A DNA stretch of 36,402 nt from Spongiibacteraceae bacterium (GCA_028280715.1 JANQLG010000017.1:1-36402), one strand, 5' to 3'. Numbered from the stretch's first letter, positions 15,076 through 24,484 are shown. Program-made: numbers and translations. Notes: generated by a model from the sequence alone, not told the origin.

Positions 15076-18000
15076 ATGGCTATTCGGGTTGCGCTCAACC
15101 ACAATACTTATTATCACTTTGATCGGCCGGTAACACTGTCGCCTCACACCATTCGTTTACGTCCTGCACCACATTGTCGTACGCCTATATGCAGCTATAG
15201 TTTGAAAATTGAACCGGCTAACCACTTTATTAATTGGCAGCAGGATGCCTTTGGTAATTTCTTGGCCAGTGTGGTGTTCCTGGAGACGACTGAAAAACTA
15301 TCGGTGGAAGTTGAAGTGCAGGCCGATATGACGGTTATCAATCCCTTCGACTTTTTCCCTGAGGATTATGCCGAGCATTTTCCCTTTAAATATCCGGCAC
15401 AATTAAAAAAAGAATTACATCCTTATTTAGAGAAAAAGCGTGGCGGTACCTTATTTAAAAAGTTCCTGCGTTCAATTCCGTTAAAGAAACAGCGGTCGAT
15501 AGATTTTCTGGTAGAGGTTAATCAAAAGCTGGAGCAGATGATCGAGTACTCCATTCGTATGGAGCCCGGCGTACAAACTCCCGAGCAGACTTTAAAATTA
15601 GCTAAAGGCTCATGTCGCGACTCGGCTTGGTTGTTAGTGCAAATTTTTCGGCATATTGGCTTAGCTGCGCGTTTTGCTTCTGGCTATCTTGTGCAGTTAA
15701 AACCAGACGAAAAATCTTTAGATGGACCTTCAGGTACTTCAGAGGATTTTACCGATTTACATGCCTGGTGCGAAGTATTTTTACCCGGTGCCGGTTGGGT
15801 CGGTTTAGATCCGACATCTGGATTGTTTGCCAGCGAAGGACACATTCCTTTGGCCTGTACGCCTGATCCCAGCTCGGCGGCACCCATCGATGGTTATACC
15901 GATGAGTGTGAAGTGGAATTTGACTACTACAATGATGTTACCCGCATTCATGAGGATCCTCGTGTCACCAAGCCTTACAGTGATGATCAGTGGGCCGATG
16001 TACTGGGGCTTGGTGATGATATCGATAAAAAACTGAATGACATGGATGTGCGTCTGACGATGGGGGGTGAGCCTACCTTTGTCTCCATCGATGATATGGA
16101 ATCAGCGCAGTGGAATACTGCAGCCTTGGGTGAAGACAAGTTAAGTCTGGCAAAAACGCTGTTGTTGCGTTTGCGCGATCATTTCGCGCCTTATGGCTTA
16201 TTGCATTACGGTCAGGGTAAATGGTATCCCGGTGAAGAGGTACCGCGTTGGGCGCTGGGCGTGTACTGGCGCAAAGATGGTGAAGCTTTTTGGCAAACGC
16301 CGGAACTATTGGCGAGAGTCGATAAGGACTACGGTCATGATATTAAAACGGCAAAAACCTTCACCGTAGAGTTGGCTGACTTATTGGGCGTATCCAAAAA
16401 ATTTGTACAGCCGGTTTATGAAGATGCCCTGCATTACCTGCTGCAGGAACGTAAACTACCCACCAATATCGACAATGCAGTAGCGCGGGCAAAAAATGAA
16501 AGTGAGCGTGCGCGTCTGGCCAGCATTCTTGAGCGGGGTTTAAAAAAACCGACGGGTTATATTATTCCGGTGGAGTGGGATCCGGTGCGGGATGTGTGGA
16601 GTACCTGTCAGTGGGACACGCGGCGTGATCGGTTAACACTTATTCCCGGCGATTCGCCAATGGGATTGCGCTTACCCTTGAAGGAATTACCCTGGTCGGC
16701 TGAAACCGAATCACCTAAAGAACAGGATCCCTTTGCACCTCGCGAGCCGTTGCAAAAGCGTGCCGATATGCAGTTCCCCACCTCTACCTTTGAGGAAGTT
16801 CAGCTGTATGCAAAACCTCAGCAAACTGCTCCGCAGGATAAAACAGCTGATGTTGAAGAAGAAGGTGTCATTCAGAAATTAACACGCCCAGTTATTCGCA
16901 CCACACTTTGTATCGAGCCACGCGATGGCAAGTTACATATTTTTATGCCACCCGTTTACAAGCTGGATAATTATGTGGAGTTAATTGCCGCTGTTGAAGA
17001 AGCGGCGAGAGTGCATAACACACCCGTGATTATCGAAGGCTACGAGCCGCCTAGAGATCCTCGTGTGCAAAAACTTCTGGTCACACCCGATCCCGGTGTG
17101 ATCGAAGTGAATATTCATCCTGTCGATAACTGGCGGCAAATGGTGTCGAATATGACTGAGTTGTATGAAGCAGCTCGCGAATCACGCTTGGCGACAGAAA
17201 AGTTTATGCTGGATGGCCGCCATACCGGTACCGGTGGCGGTAATCACATTACTTTGGGTGGTAAAACACCTGCTGATAGCCCGCTGCTAAGGCGGCCTGA
17301 CCTATTGCAAAGTCTGGTGACGTTCTGGCAGCACCACCCCAGCCTGTCCTATGTGTTTTCCGGTGCTTTCGTTGGGCCCACCAGCCAAGCACCCCGTGCC
17401 GATGAAGGGCGCGATGAAATGCTTTATGAAATGGAGACCGCTTTTCAGCAAATACCGGAAGGGTTGGCAGAGCAGCCTTGGTTGATTGATCGCTTGATGC
17501 GCAATCTATTGATTGATATTACCGGCAATACACACCGGGCAGAGTTTTGTATCGATAAACTCTATGATCCGAGTAGCCCAACTGGTCGATTGGGGATTCT
17601 GGAGTTTCGTGGTTTTGAAATGCCGCCACACAGCCGAATGGCGTTGGTGCAAGCATTATTAATTCGAGCATTGATTGCCCGCTTCTGGCAGCAGCCCTAT
17701 AAAAAACCGTTAGTGCGCTGGGGAACGCAGCTGCATGATCAATTCATGCTGCCGTATTATTTATGGCAGGACATGAAGGAAGTAGTGGCTGATCTCAATG
17801 CCCACGGCCATGACTTCAAGGCTGAATGGCTATTGCCCTTTGAAGAGTTTCGTTTCCCGCACTATGGTCGCACTACCCTGGAAGGCATCGAAATCGAATT
17901 GCGTTGGGCAGTGGAACCCTGGCATGTGTTGGGTGAGGAGTCGAGCAGTTTTGGTACTGCCCGCTATGTTGATTCCTCGGTGGAAAGGTTGCAGGTTAAG

Positions 18001-18474
18001 GTCTCTGGCATGGTGGACAACCGCTATGTGCTTGCCTGTAATGGCCGCCGGGTGCCTCTGACCAATACCGGTCGCAAAGGAGAAAGTGTGGCGGGCGTTC
18101 GCTACAAGGCCTGGGCGCCGCCCTCAGGATTGCACCCGACTATTCCGATTCACACGCCGTTGGTGTTCGACTTAATTGATACCTGGAACGGTCGTTCTAT
18201 TGGTGGCTGTACCTATCATGTGTCGCATCCAGGCGGACGCAGCTACGAAACGTTCCCGGTCAATGCTTTTGAGGCTGAATCGCGCCGGGTTAACCGCTAT
18301 GACAATTTGAGCCATACACCGGGGCCTTTTACCCCCCGGCCGGATGTCGATGCGCTGAGAGAATTCTTTCCGGTAGAGCATCCGCCACGGCCGATGGCAC
18401 CGCCGCTGGAAGAATCACCCGATGAATATCCACATACTTTGGATTTAAGGCGACAGCCGAATTGGATAGGTTAA
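15076..18474 (+). CDS. Transglutaminase-like protein fused to DUF2126 putative amidoligase
   Basis: Large (1132 residues) two-part cytoplasmic enzyme. Residues 1-270 form a bacterial transglutaminase-like domain with N-terminal beta subdomain (MAIRVALNHNTYYHFDRPV); the thiol-protease/transferase triad is Cys180 (AKGSCRDSAW), His229 (DLHAWCEVF) and Asp245 (GLDPTSG). Residues from about 320 match DUF2126, annotated in Pfam as a putative amidoligase, with LTMGGEPTFVSID, GRHTGTGGGNHITLGG, GRLGILEFRGFEMPPHSRM and a C-terminal segment rich in Pro and Arg. The gap from the alpha-E gene is 144 bp, so it may have its own promoter. A role making and trimming an amide-linked peptide is inferred from domain content; the product is unknown. 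Confidence 0.92.
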   Translation: MAIRVALNHNTYYHFDRPVTLSPHTIRLRPAPHCRTPICSYSLKIEPANHFINWQQDAFGNFLASVVFLETTEKLSVEVEVQADMTVINPFDFFPEDYAEHFPFKYPAQLKKELHPYLEKKRGGTLFKKFLRSIPLKKQRSIDFLVEVNQKLEQMIEYSIRMEPGVQTPEQTLKLAKGSCRDSAWLLVQIFRHIGLAARFASGYLVQLKPDEKSLDGPSGTSEDFTDLHAWCEVFLPGAGWVGLDPTSGLFASEGHIPLACTPDPSSAAPIDGYTDECEVEFDYYNDVTRIHEDPRVTKPYSDDQWADVLGLGDDIDKKLNDMDVRLTMGGEPTFVSIDDMESAQWNTAALGEDKLSLAKTLLLRLRDHFAPYGLLHYGQGKWYPGEEVPRWALGVYWRKDGEAFWQTPELLARVDKDYGHDIKTAKTFTVELADLLGVSKKFVQPVYEDALHYLLQERKLPTNIDNAVARAKNESERARLASILERGLKKPTGYIIPVEWDPVRDVWSTCQWDTRRDRLTLIPGDSPMGLRLPLKELPWSAETESPKEQDPFAPREPLQKRADMQFPTSTFEEVQLYAKPQQTAPQDKTADVEEEGVIQKLTRPVIRTTLCIEPRDGKLHIFMPPVYKLDNYVELIAAVEEAARVHNTPVIIEGYEPPRDPRVQKLLVTPDPGVIEVNIHPVDNWRQMVSNMTELYEAARESRLATEKFMLDGRHTGTGGGNHITLGGKTPADSPLLRRPDLLQSLVTFWQHHPSLSYVFSGAFVGPTSQAPRADEGRDEMLYEMETAFQQIPEGLAEQPWLIDRLMRNLLIDITGNTHRAEFCIDKLYDPSSPTGRLGILEFRGFEMPPHSRMALVQALLIRALIARFWQQPYKKPLVRWGTQLHDQFMLPYYLWQDMKEVVADLNAHGHDFKAEWLLPFEEFRFPHYGRTTLEGIEIELRWAVEPWHVLGEESSSFGTARYVDSSVERLQVKVSGMVDNRYVLACNGRRVPLTNTGRKGESVAGVRYKAWAPPSGLHPTIPIHTPLVFDLIDTWNGRSIGGCTYHVSHPGGRSYETFPVNAFEAESRRVNRYDNLSHTPGPFTPRPDVDALREFFPVEHPPRPMAPPLEESPDEYPHTLDLRRQPNWIG

Positions 18475-18654
18475 TGCGGTAGTTCTTACGGGATGGTATT
18501 GGTGAGCAAGGATTAATGTTGGTGAGAAAGCCAGATAAATTAGGTATATAGCTTACTTGAACGGCACTTATAAGCTGCCATAATGGCCAGTTTTGCCTTG
18601 TTAGCTAATATTGTTATCACTAATGGTTAATTAACGCTTCTGAACTTGTTTGAA

Positions 18655-18718
18655 GCAGCCTTGAGCCAGTTAGAACAGCCTTGAGCCAATTTGAGAAAGC
18701 GCCCGTGAGCCAGTTTGC
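18655..18718 (+). repeat. 20-bp tandem repeat overlapping the start of the ATP-grasp/alpha-E fusion gene
   Basis: AGCAGCCTTGAGCCAGTTAG (18655-18674) is followed by AACAGCCTTGAGCCAATTTG (18675-18694); a third degenerate copy ending GTGAGCCAGTTTG reaches 18718. Candidate start codons TTG 18681 and GTG 18705 occupy equivalent places in successive copies, so the array supplies the translation-start region. Confidence 0.75.
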
Positions 18719-21272
18719 CAGCCAATCGCAATCAACATTTCAACCGCTAGAGCTGGTCTACAACCAGCCAGCTAGTGGGTTAGATGAGGTATTCGATGCC
18801 AATGGTCAGATAAAACCTCACTGGGAAAAACTGCTCAATAGCCTGCAGGCTTTAGGTGCCGAAGCCTTTCAGAGCCGGGTAATCAAGGCTCAGCGCATTC
18901 TGCGCGATGACGGCGCCACCTATAATATCTACAGCAATCGGGAAAGCCCAAGCCACACCTGGGGCCTGGATCTGGTGCCATCACTGATCAGTAGTGAGGA
19001 GTGGAGCAACATTGAGGCTGGCCTGCTGGAGCGCGCTGAGCTTTTTAATCTGATGCTCAAGGATTTATATAGCTCCCGTGATCTGATTCGTCTTGGTGTG
19101 ATTCCACCAGAGGCTCTGTTCTGTCACCGGGGTTTTCTACGGGCCTGTCACGGTATCCAGGTGCCGGGTGATCACGAGCTGATCTTACATGCAGTAGATC
19201 TGATGCGCGGTGATGATGGGAGTATGTGCGTACTTACTGACCGCACACAGTCCCCCAGTGGTGCAGGCTACGCTTTGGAAAACCGTACCGTGATGTCGAG
19301 GGTGCTTCCCAGCCTCTACCGTGATAGCCAGGTGCATCGACTTGCGGGTTTCTTCCAACAATTGCGTACCAAATTAACCTCGCTGTCGCCCAGTGAAGAC
19401 CAACCACGGGTGGTGGTATTGACGCCCGGGGCGCACAACGAGACTTATTTCGAGCACGCCTATTTTGCTAACTATCTGGGTTTTCACCTGGTTCAGAGTG
19501 GTGACCTGGTGGTTCGCAATGGCTATGTGTGGATGAAATCCCTCGATGGCTTGAGTCGGGTCGATGTGATTTTGCGCCGGGTGGATGACTGGTTCTGCGA
19601 CCCCCTGGAATTGCGCAGTGATTCCCAACTTGGTGTTGCTAGTTTGTTGGATGTAGTACGAGCTGGCAGGGTCGTTATCGCCAACCCTCTAGGATCGGGT
19701 ATTTTGGAAAACCCCATTTTCCTGAAATACCTGCCGCAAATATCCAAAGAATTACTGGGCCGTGAGCTGCGATTACCATCGGTGACAAATTACTGGTGTG
19801 GTGACCCTGAAGATTTGGCCTATGTCATGGCCAATATTCAATCGCTGGTGATCAAACCCATCTACCGTGCGCAGGGTTATGTCAGTGTCTGTGGTAGTGA
19901 GTTAGATGAAGAGTCGCTGTCGCAACTTAAGGAAAGAATTCATCGGTCCCCCATGCACTATGTGGCTCAGCCAATATTGCAATCCGGGCAGTTACCGAGC
20001 TATGACAGTGTGCAGGGTCTGGTTCCCAGACCATCGATTTTGAGAAGCTTTGCAGTCGCTGGCACCAATTCCTATGCGGTGATGCCGGGTGGCCTGACCC
20101 GTGTAGGAGTGGAAGAAACCTCCTTCATGATTTCCAATCAACAGGGGTCACAGAGTAAAGATACTTGGATTATCAGCTCTGAGCCGGTAATGGGAGAAGC
20201 TGTTACTGAAGTTGATGAAACAGCGAGCCCTGTTCGCGATGCAGATCTGATCAGTTTGCCCAGTCGTGTGGTAGAAAACTTATTCTGGATGGGGCGCTAT
20301 GCTGAGCGGGCAGAATCTTCGTTACGCATTTTGCGTACTGTGTTTATGATGCTCAATGGCGAGGAGCTGATTTCTGATAACTGTAAACGCTTACTATTAG
20401 AAACTGCCACAGAAGTTACAGCAACCCATCCAGGATTTATGAATGCGTCGGATGAGTTGATCAATTCGCCTGAGCAGGAATTATTGCGGATTGTCGAGGA
20501 CAGTGATTGTGGTGGCAGTGTTCGATCTAACTTAAACGCTATGTTGTATTGTGCTGATGAGTCCAAGGAATTACTGTCTTCCGATACGTTGCGAGTTATT
20601 AACGATATTCGAGATGCCTTATCAGAGCTAGATAGTGATTTATCCGGAGGTTTAGCATCGGCGCCGGAGGAGGCGCTTGATCCGCTGGTTACTGCATTGA
20701 TGGCTCTCTCCGGTTTAGCACATGAGAGTATGGTGCGGGATTTGGGCTGGCGCTTTATGTCAATGGGTCGAAGACTGGAGCGGGCAGTTCAAACTACAAC
20801 GATTATTAAAAGCCTGGTGGTGCCTGAAGTATCTGAAGCTGATCAAAGCATTTTATTGCAATCCATGCTGTTGTCGGTTGAGGCATTGATTAGCTACCGT
20901 CGTCGTTACCGTGCGAGGATGGGTGTGCAATCGACCTTGGATTTGGTCATGATGGATACTTCTAATCCTCGCTCTTTACTGCATCAGTTAGAAGAATTAA
21001 ATCGACATATCAAAACATTGCCAAGAGTCTCTGAATCCCGTCACGAGCTATCCCCTGAAGAGCGCGCTGCGCTTGAAGCTGAAACGCTGGTTAAAATGTC
21101 ATTATTGTCGGACTTAAGTAGTCGTGAAAACGGTCAGCGCCAGCTTTTGCATAATGCCTTAACCACAGTCAGCAAGGCACTGGCTAATATCAGCGAGCTG
21201 GTGAGTGATAAATACTTTGATCACAGAGAAACATCGCAACAACTGGTCACTAGTATTTGGGAGAACGGCTAG
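18705..21272 (+). CDS. Circularly permuted ATP-grasp and alpha-E fusion protein
   Basis: Predicted cytoplasmic ligase in which the two modules encoded separately at 12487-14931 are joined in one chain of 855 residues. The ATP-grasp part has CVLTDRTQSPSGAGYALENR, VVLTPGAHNETYFEHAYFA, VDVILRRVDDWFCDP, LVIKPIYRAQGYVS, GGLTRVGV and NQQGSQSKDTW. A linker near residue 500-515 leads to the alpha-E part, starting SLPSRVVENLFWMGRYAERA. Compared with the stand-alone copy, EDNLRVPSG becomes TDRTQSPSG and the glycine-rich ESGGYGM becomes YRAQGYV, so the two may differ in substrate or activity. GTG 18705 has GAGAAAG 7 nt upstream and is preferred; TTG 18681 would add 8 residues. The next gene overlaps the stop by 1 nt. 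Confidence 0.9.
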   Translation: MSQFASQSQSTFQPLELVYNQPASGLDEVFDANGQIKPHWEKLLNSLQALGAEAFQSRVIKAQRILRDDGATYNIYSNRESPSHTWGLDLVPSLISSEEWSNIEAGLLERAELFNLMLKDLYSSRDLIRLGVIPPEALFCHRGFLRACHGIQVPGDHELILHAVDLMRGDDGSMCVLTDRTQSPSGAGYALENRTVMSRVLPSLYRDSQVHRLAGFFQQLRTKLTSLSPSEDQPRVVVLTPGAHNETYFEHAYFANYLGFHLVQSGDLVVRNGYVWMKSLDGLSRVDVILRRVDDWFCDPLELRSDSQLGVASLLDVVRAGRVVIANPLGSGILENPIFLKYLPQISKELLGRELRLPSVTNYWCGDPEDLAYVMANIQSLVIKPIYRAQGYVSVCGSELDEESLSQLKERIHRSPMHYVAQPILQSGQLPSYDSVQGLVPRPSILRSFAVAGTNSYAVMPGGLTRVGVEETSFMISNQQGSQSKDTWIISSEPVMGEAVTEVDETASPVRDADLISLPSRVVENLFWMGRYAERAESSLRILRTVFMMLNGEELISDNCKRLLLETATEVTATHPGFMNASDELINSPEQELLRIVEDSDCGGSVRSNLNAMLYCADESKELLSSDTLRVINDIRDALSELDSDLSGGLASAPEEALDPLVTALMALSGLAHESMVRDLGWRFMSMGRRLERAVQTTTIIKSLVVPEVSEADQSILLQSMLLSVEALISYRRRYRARMGVQSTLDLVMMDTSNPRSLLHQLEELNRHIKTLPRVSESRHELSPEERAALEAETLVKMSLLSDLSSRENGQRQLLHNALTTVSKALANISELVSDKYFDHRETSQQLVTSIWENG

Positions 21273-22156
21273 TGCGATATCGAATCAAGCATGTAACCGA
21301 ATATCTCTACAGTGATCGAGTTACGCATTGCTACAACCTTGCGCATATGATTCCGCGAAATTGTGTGCGACAAAGTTGCCTAAAAAGTCAGATTCGAGTA
21401 AATCCATTCACCACACATACCACACGAAGAGAGGATTACTTCGGTAATCAGGCCTATCACTTTGAAATTCAACGGCCGCATAAAAAATTGATTATCACAG
21501 CAACCAGCGAAGTCGAAACTGATTCACAGCATGCAGCGGTGAATTTGGATTTAGGTGTCACCTGTTCTGAAGCACGTGAGTTATTAGCTAAATCCTCTCT
21601 TAGTGATGCACTGTTTGCCAAAGAGTTTTTGTTAGATTCTTCCATGATAAATGCTAATGATGCCTTGCGAGAGTATGCTGCGCCTTCTTTCGACGATAAT
21701 CGACCGCTACTATCGGCAGTGATGGAACTAACACAACGTATCTATCGCGAATTTACTTATTCACCGGAAGCTACAACTGTTGCAACACCTCTAATGGAAG
21801 TGTTGGAAAATAAAAAAGGTGTTTGTCAGGATTTTGCACATTTGCAAATTGGTTGTTTGCGTTCATTAGGATTTCCCGCCAAATATGTTTCCGGTTATCT
21901 GGAAACTGTACCGCCTCCAGGAAAGGAAAAAATGGTAGGTGCCGATGCGAGCCATGCCTGGATATCGATTTTTTCGCCTTCAGAAGGTTGGTTTGAGTTC
22001 GACCCCACCAATGATTGTCTTGCAACTGAGCAACATATTATTACCGCCTGGGGTAGAGATTTTTTTGATGTCACACCACTAAAAGGTGTGATCTATGGTG
22101 GTGGTGAAGAGCCAGCGATGAATGTGTCTGTTGACGTTAAAAATTTAACAGCATGA
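21272..22156 (+). CDS. Transglutaminase-like cysteine protease/transferase family protein
   Basis: Second stand-alone transglutaminase-superfamily protein, 294 residues. An N-terminal beta subdomain (MRYRIKHVTEYLYSDRVTHC, then REDYFGNQAYHFEI) precedes the core with the triad Cys185 (KKGVCQDFAHLQIG), His228 (ADASHAWISIF) and Asp244 (FEFDPTND). GTG 21272 overlaps the previous TAG by one base and has GGGAG 8 nt upstream, so translation is coupled to the ATP-grasp/alpha-E fusion. In such clusters these enzymes are thought to cut or exchange amide bonds made by the ligase; here that is inference. No signal peptide or membrane segment is seen. Confidence 0.92.
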   Translation: MRYRIKHVTEYLYSDRVTHCYNLAHMIPRNCVRQSCLKSQIRVNPFTTHTTRREDYFGNQAYHFEIQRPHKKLIITATSEVETDSQHAAVNLDLGVTCSEARELLAKSSLSDALFAKEFLLDSSMINANDALREYAAPSFDDNRPLLSAVMELTQRIYREFTYSPEATTVATPLMEVLENKKGVCQDFAHLQIGCLRSLGFPAKYVSGYLETVPPPGKEKMVGADASHAWISIFSPSEGWFEFDPTNDCLATEQHIITAWGRDFFDVTPLKGVIYGGGEEPAMNVSVDVKNLTA

Positions 22157-22199
22157 CAATGTGCTAGTTATAATCAGAAAGAATTTCGATAAAAAATAG

Positions 22200-22898
22200 A
22201 TGTGTTGTTCAGTGGCAGTTGCAAAAAAGCTAATTCCCGTCGTTTTGTTATTGATGCTATTAGATTCTTCATTAGCAGCTACTGGCAATGGTAGTAATGA
22301 TAATAATAGTACTCATGCAGGCATGTTAAGTTTTTTGGCCGAAGATATATTGCGTTGGAATCACCAGTACTTTGTAGACGAAACTCAGTATCAGTTGGCT
22401 GAGTATCTGGGTGTAGACTGTGTTTATGCCAAGGCTCAGGGCAGTAGCTCAGGACTTTTTTATGAGAAAAGTGTTGCCGTAAATACCGATATTGAATTGC
22501 AGTGGCAATGGTTTGGTATACGGCAATCGGAGAATAACAATGAGCTATCCAAAGAGGGCGATGACTTTATGTTACGTCTATATGTCATTAAAAAACATTC
22601 CTGGTTGCCCTGGCGAAGCCAGTCCTTAATGTATGTCTGGAGTGCTCAGCAAAAACAGGGTAGTTCCTGGGGCTCGCCTTATACCGGGCAGGTTAAATTA
22701 ATTTCAGTAGCTGATGCTAAAAACACTTTGTTGCAATGGCATACTTTTGTGCGCAACCCTGCTGAAGATTTTGAGCAGCTCTTTGGCGAACCTCTTGAGC
22801 GTATTGATGCAATAGCTATTATGACAGACGCTGATGGTTTAACCGATTCAGCTGAGGCTTGCTATGGTTCTATTCGTTTGAAAGGGTTGTCTGAATAA
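22200..22898 (+). CDS. DUF3047-family exported protein
   Basis: Predicted secreted protein of 232 residues. A hydrophobic N-terminus, KKLIPVVLLLMLLDSSLAAT, looks like a signal peptide ending near residue 27. The mature part matches DUF3047 through ASGLFYEKSVAVNTDIELQW-type strands, LSKEGDDFMLRLYVIKKH, SLMYVWSAQQKQG, SWGSPYTGQVK, WHTFVRNPAEDFEQLFGEP and AIAIMTDADGLTDSAEACYG. The family is uncharacterised. It follows the second transglutaminase gene by 43 bp with no terminator seen, so it may belong to that operon, but no ribosome binding site is obvious before ATG 22200. Two cysteines at residues 2-3 are unusual for a signal peptide start. Confidence 0.78.
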   Translation: MCCSVAVAKKLIPVVLLLMLLDSSLAATGNGSNDNNSTHAGMLSFLAEDILRWNHQYFVDETQYQLAEYLGVDCVYAKAQGSSSGLFYEKSVAVNTDIELQWQWFGIRQSENNNELSKEGDDFMLRLYVIKKHSWLPWRSQSLMYVWSAQQKQGSSWGSPYTGQVKLISVADAKNTLLQWHTFVRNPAEDFEQLFGEPLERIDAIAIMTDADGLTDSAEACYGSIRLKGLSE

Positions 22899-23007
22899 AA
22901 TTGTGCGACCAAACTTTAATTTAGAGATAATTGGTGAGCAATAGATAGCACTTTTATATAGATAATGCGTTGATATAAATGGTGCTTTAATAATGAGAAA
23001 AAGCTGC

Positions 23008-24270
23008 TTATCGAATACCTTTCACACAGTTTCTTCCCATGTTCTTACCGGCAAATAGTGCAGTATCTGCCATACTTAAAATTTCACTGATATCCTTATT
23101 GTCACCGTTAGTTGATGCGGCTCCAACTGTGATGGTGACTGGGAAGGTTTTTCCATCATAATTAATTTGAAATTTTTCAACGATGCTTCGTAATTTTTCT
23201 CCTATGGCTAATGCTTCTTCGTAATTGGTCTTAGGCAATAAAACAATAAATTCTTCACCGCCAAAGCGGGCAATGGTGTCATAATTTCTAAGCTGGCTTG
23301 ACATCAGTGTAGAACATTCTACTAATACTTTATCGCCGGCAGTATGCCCATGATTATCATTAATCTGTTTGAAAAAATCGAAATCAATCGCTAATACGGA
23401 AAGATTACTTTTATCTCTAATAGAACGATTTAATTCTTTTTCAAAAATTTCCATAAAGTATCGGCGGTTATACAGTTCTGTTAGAGGGTCAGTTGTCGAT
23501 TCCTTTAATAGCTTTAACTCCAGGTTTTTCCTATCGGTTATATCAATGATGGTGCCTGACCAGATAGTTGATCCGTTTAATGCGCGCTCTGGAATAGAGT
23601 GGCCATATAGCCAATGAATTTCTCCTTTAATAAATACTCTATACTCGCAGGCCCAGTCTGTTAGATGCTTTGCCGAATCCGCTATGGTACGGGCTATGTA
23701 ATCGATGTCCTCCGGGTGGATAGCGTCTAATACAGGAGTGGCATCAATGGCGGCTTCTTCAGGTGTAACGTCATAGATATCTTTGAGCCTGTCGCTAGCA
23801 TAAGGGAAACGAGAGGAGCCATCGGGTTTAACTTCGTACTGAAATATGACACCTGGAGATACTCTCGATAGGGTTTGAAAGTTGGCACTTAAGGTGACAA
23901 GTTCGGTTATATCAGAAAGAGTACCGATATAATGCTTTTGTTCATCGTCATCGGCTTTCAATAAACGTGCTTTATCCGACAGCCAAAGATAATGCCCTTG
24001 TTGGTGTTTAATGCGATACTGCCTTTCAAGAGTGTCTTGAGAACCACTGTCTATCCATTCTTTCAGTTGTTGCTCCATTCTCATTTGGTCATGTGGATGA
24101 ATTAATTCGTTCCATTTTCCGTATTGGCTGACCAGGGAGGATGCGGAGTAACCGAGTAAAAATTCGATATCGTTAGAGAGGTAGTAAAATGTGCTTATAT
24201 TGTCGAAAGTCGACCTATAAATCACGGTAGGACAGCTTTCGAATATTTCGTCAAAGTCATTTTTGGTCAT
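23008..24270 (-). CDS. PAS-PAS-GGDEF diguanylate cyclase
   Basis: Cytoplasmic sensor and c-di-GMP synthase, 420 residues, no transmembrane segments. Two PAS/PAC modules occupy about 8-128 and 133-250 (first PAC ends YIGTLSDITE, second ends WSGTIIDITDRK), followed by the GGDEF domain from TTDPLTELYNRRYF (259-272). The active-site loop is GGEEF (337-341) and the inhibitory I-site RNYD (328-331) is intact, so both activity and product inhibition are expected. The signal sensed is unknown; PAS here may bind a small ligand or mediate dimer contacts. No ribosome binding site is evident before the ATG. It is convergent with the DUF3047 gene. Confidence 0.94.
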   Translation of the reverse strand: MTKNDFDEIFESCPTVIYRSTFDNISTFYYLSNDIEFLLGYSASSLVSQYGKWNELIHPHDQMRMEQQLKEWIDSGSQDTLERQYRIKHQQGHYLWLSDKARLLKADDDEQKHYIGTLSDITELVTLSANFQTLSRVSPGVIFQYEVKPDGSSRFPYASDRLKDIYDVTPEEAAIDATPVLDAIHPEDIDYIARTIADSAKHLTDWACEYRVFIKGEIHWLYGHSIPERALNGSTIWSGTIIDITDRKNLELKLLKESTTDPLTELYNRRYFMEIFEKELNRSIRDKSNLSVLAIDFDFFKQINDNHGHTAGDKVLVECSTLMSSQLRNYDTIARFGGEEFIVLLPKTNYEEALAIGEKLRSIVEKFQINYDGKTFPVTITVGAASTNGDNKDISEILSMADTALFAGKNMGRNCVKGIR

Positions 24271-24375
24271 ATATTGCGGATGTTAGTCACTTGTTGAATT
24301 TTGTCGTCTTTTACAGAGTATAGTTAGGTTACAGTGATTTGAAGGAAAAAATCCCAGTGGTAAAAGATGTGGACA

Positions 24376-24400
24376 ATAAGAGGGCTGTAGCCCTCATTAT
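24376..24400 (-). terminator. Hairpin between two minus-strand genes
   Basis: GAGGGC (24380-24385) pairs with GCCCTC (24390-24395) around TGTA, extended by an AT stem with one bulged A. It lies downstream of the 4-TM protein gene and upstream of the PAS-GGDEF gene. There is no U-tract, so it may be a weak terminator or a leader structure. Confidence 0.4.
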
Positions 24401-24484
24401 AGAGCTCTTATCTGTATAAATGTGAGGAGGTAGGTAGGAATAACCTAATGAAAATTTCGCCGCTATTTATTTGTTTATTTGTCG

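Noticed and set aside
18172-18381. Minus-strand frame inside the DUF2126 gene
   Set aside because: It lies within a strong plus-strand coding region with family motifs and shows no family resemblance of its own.
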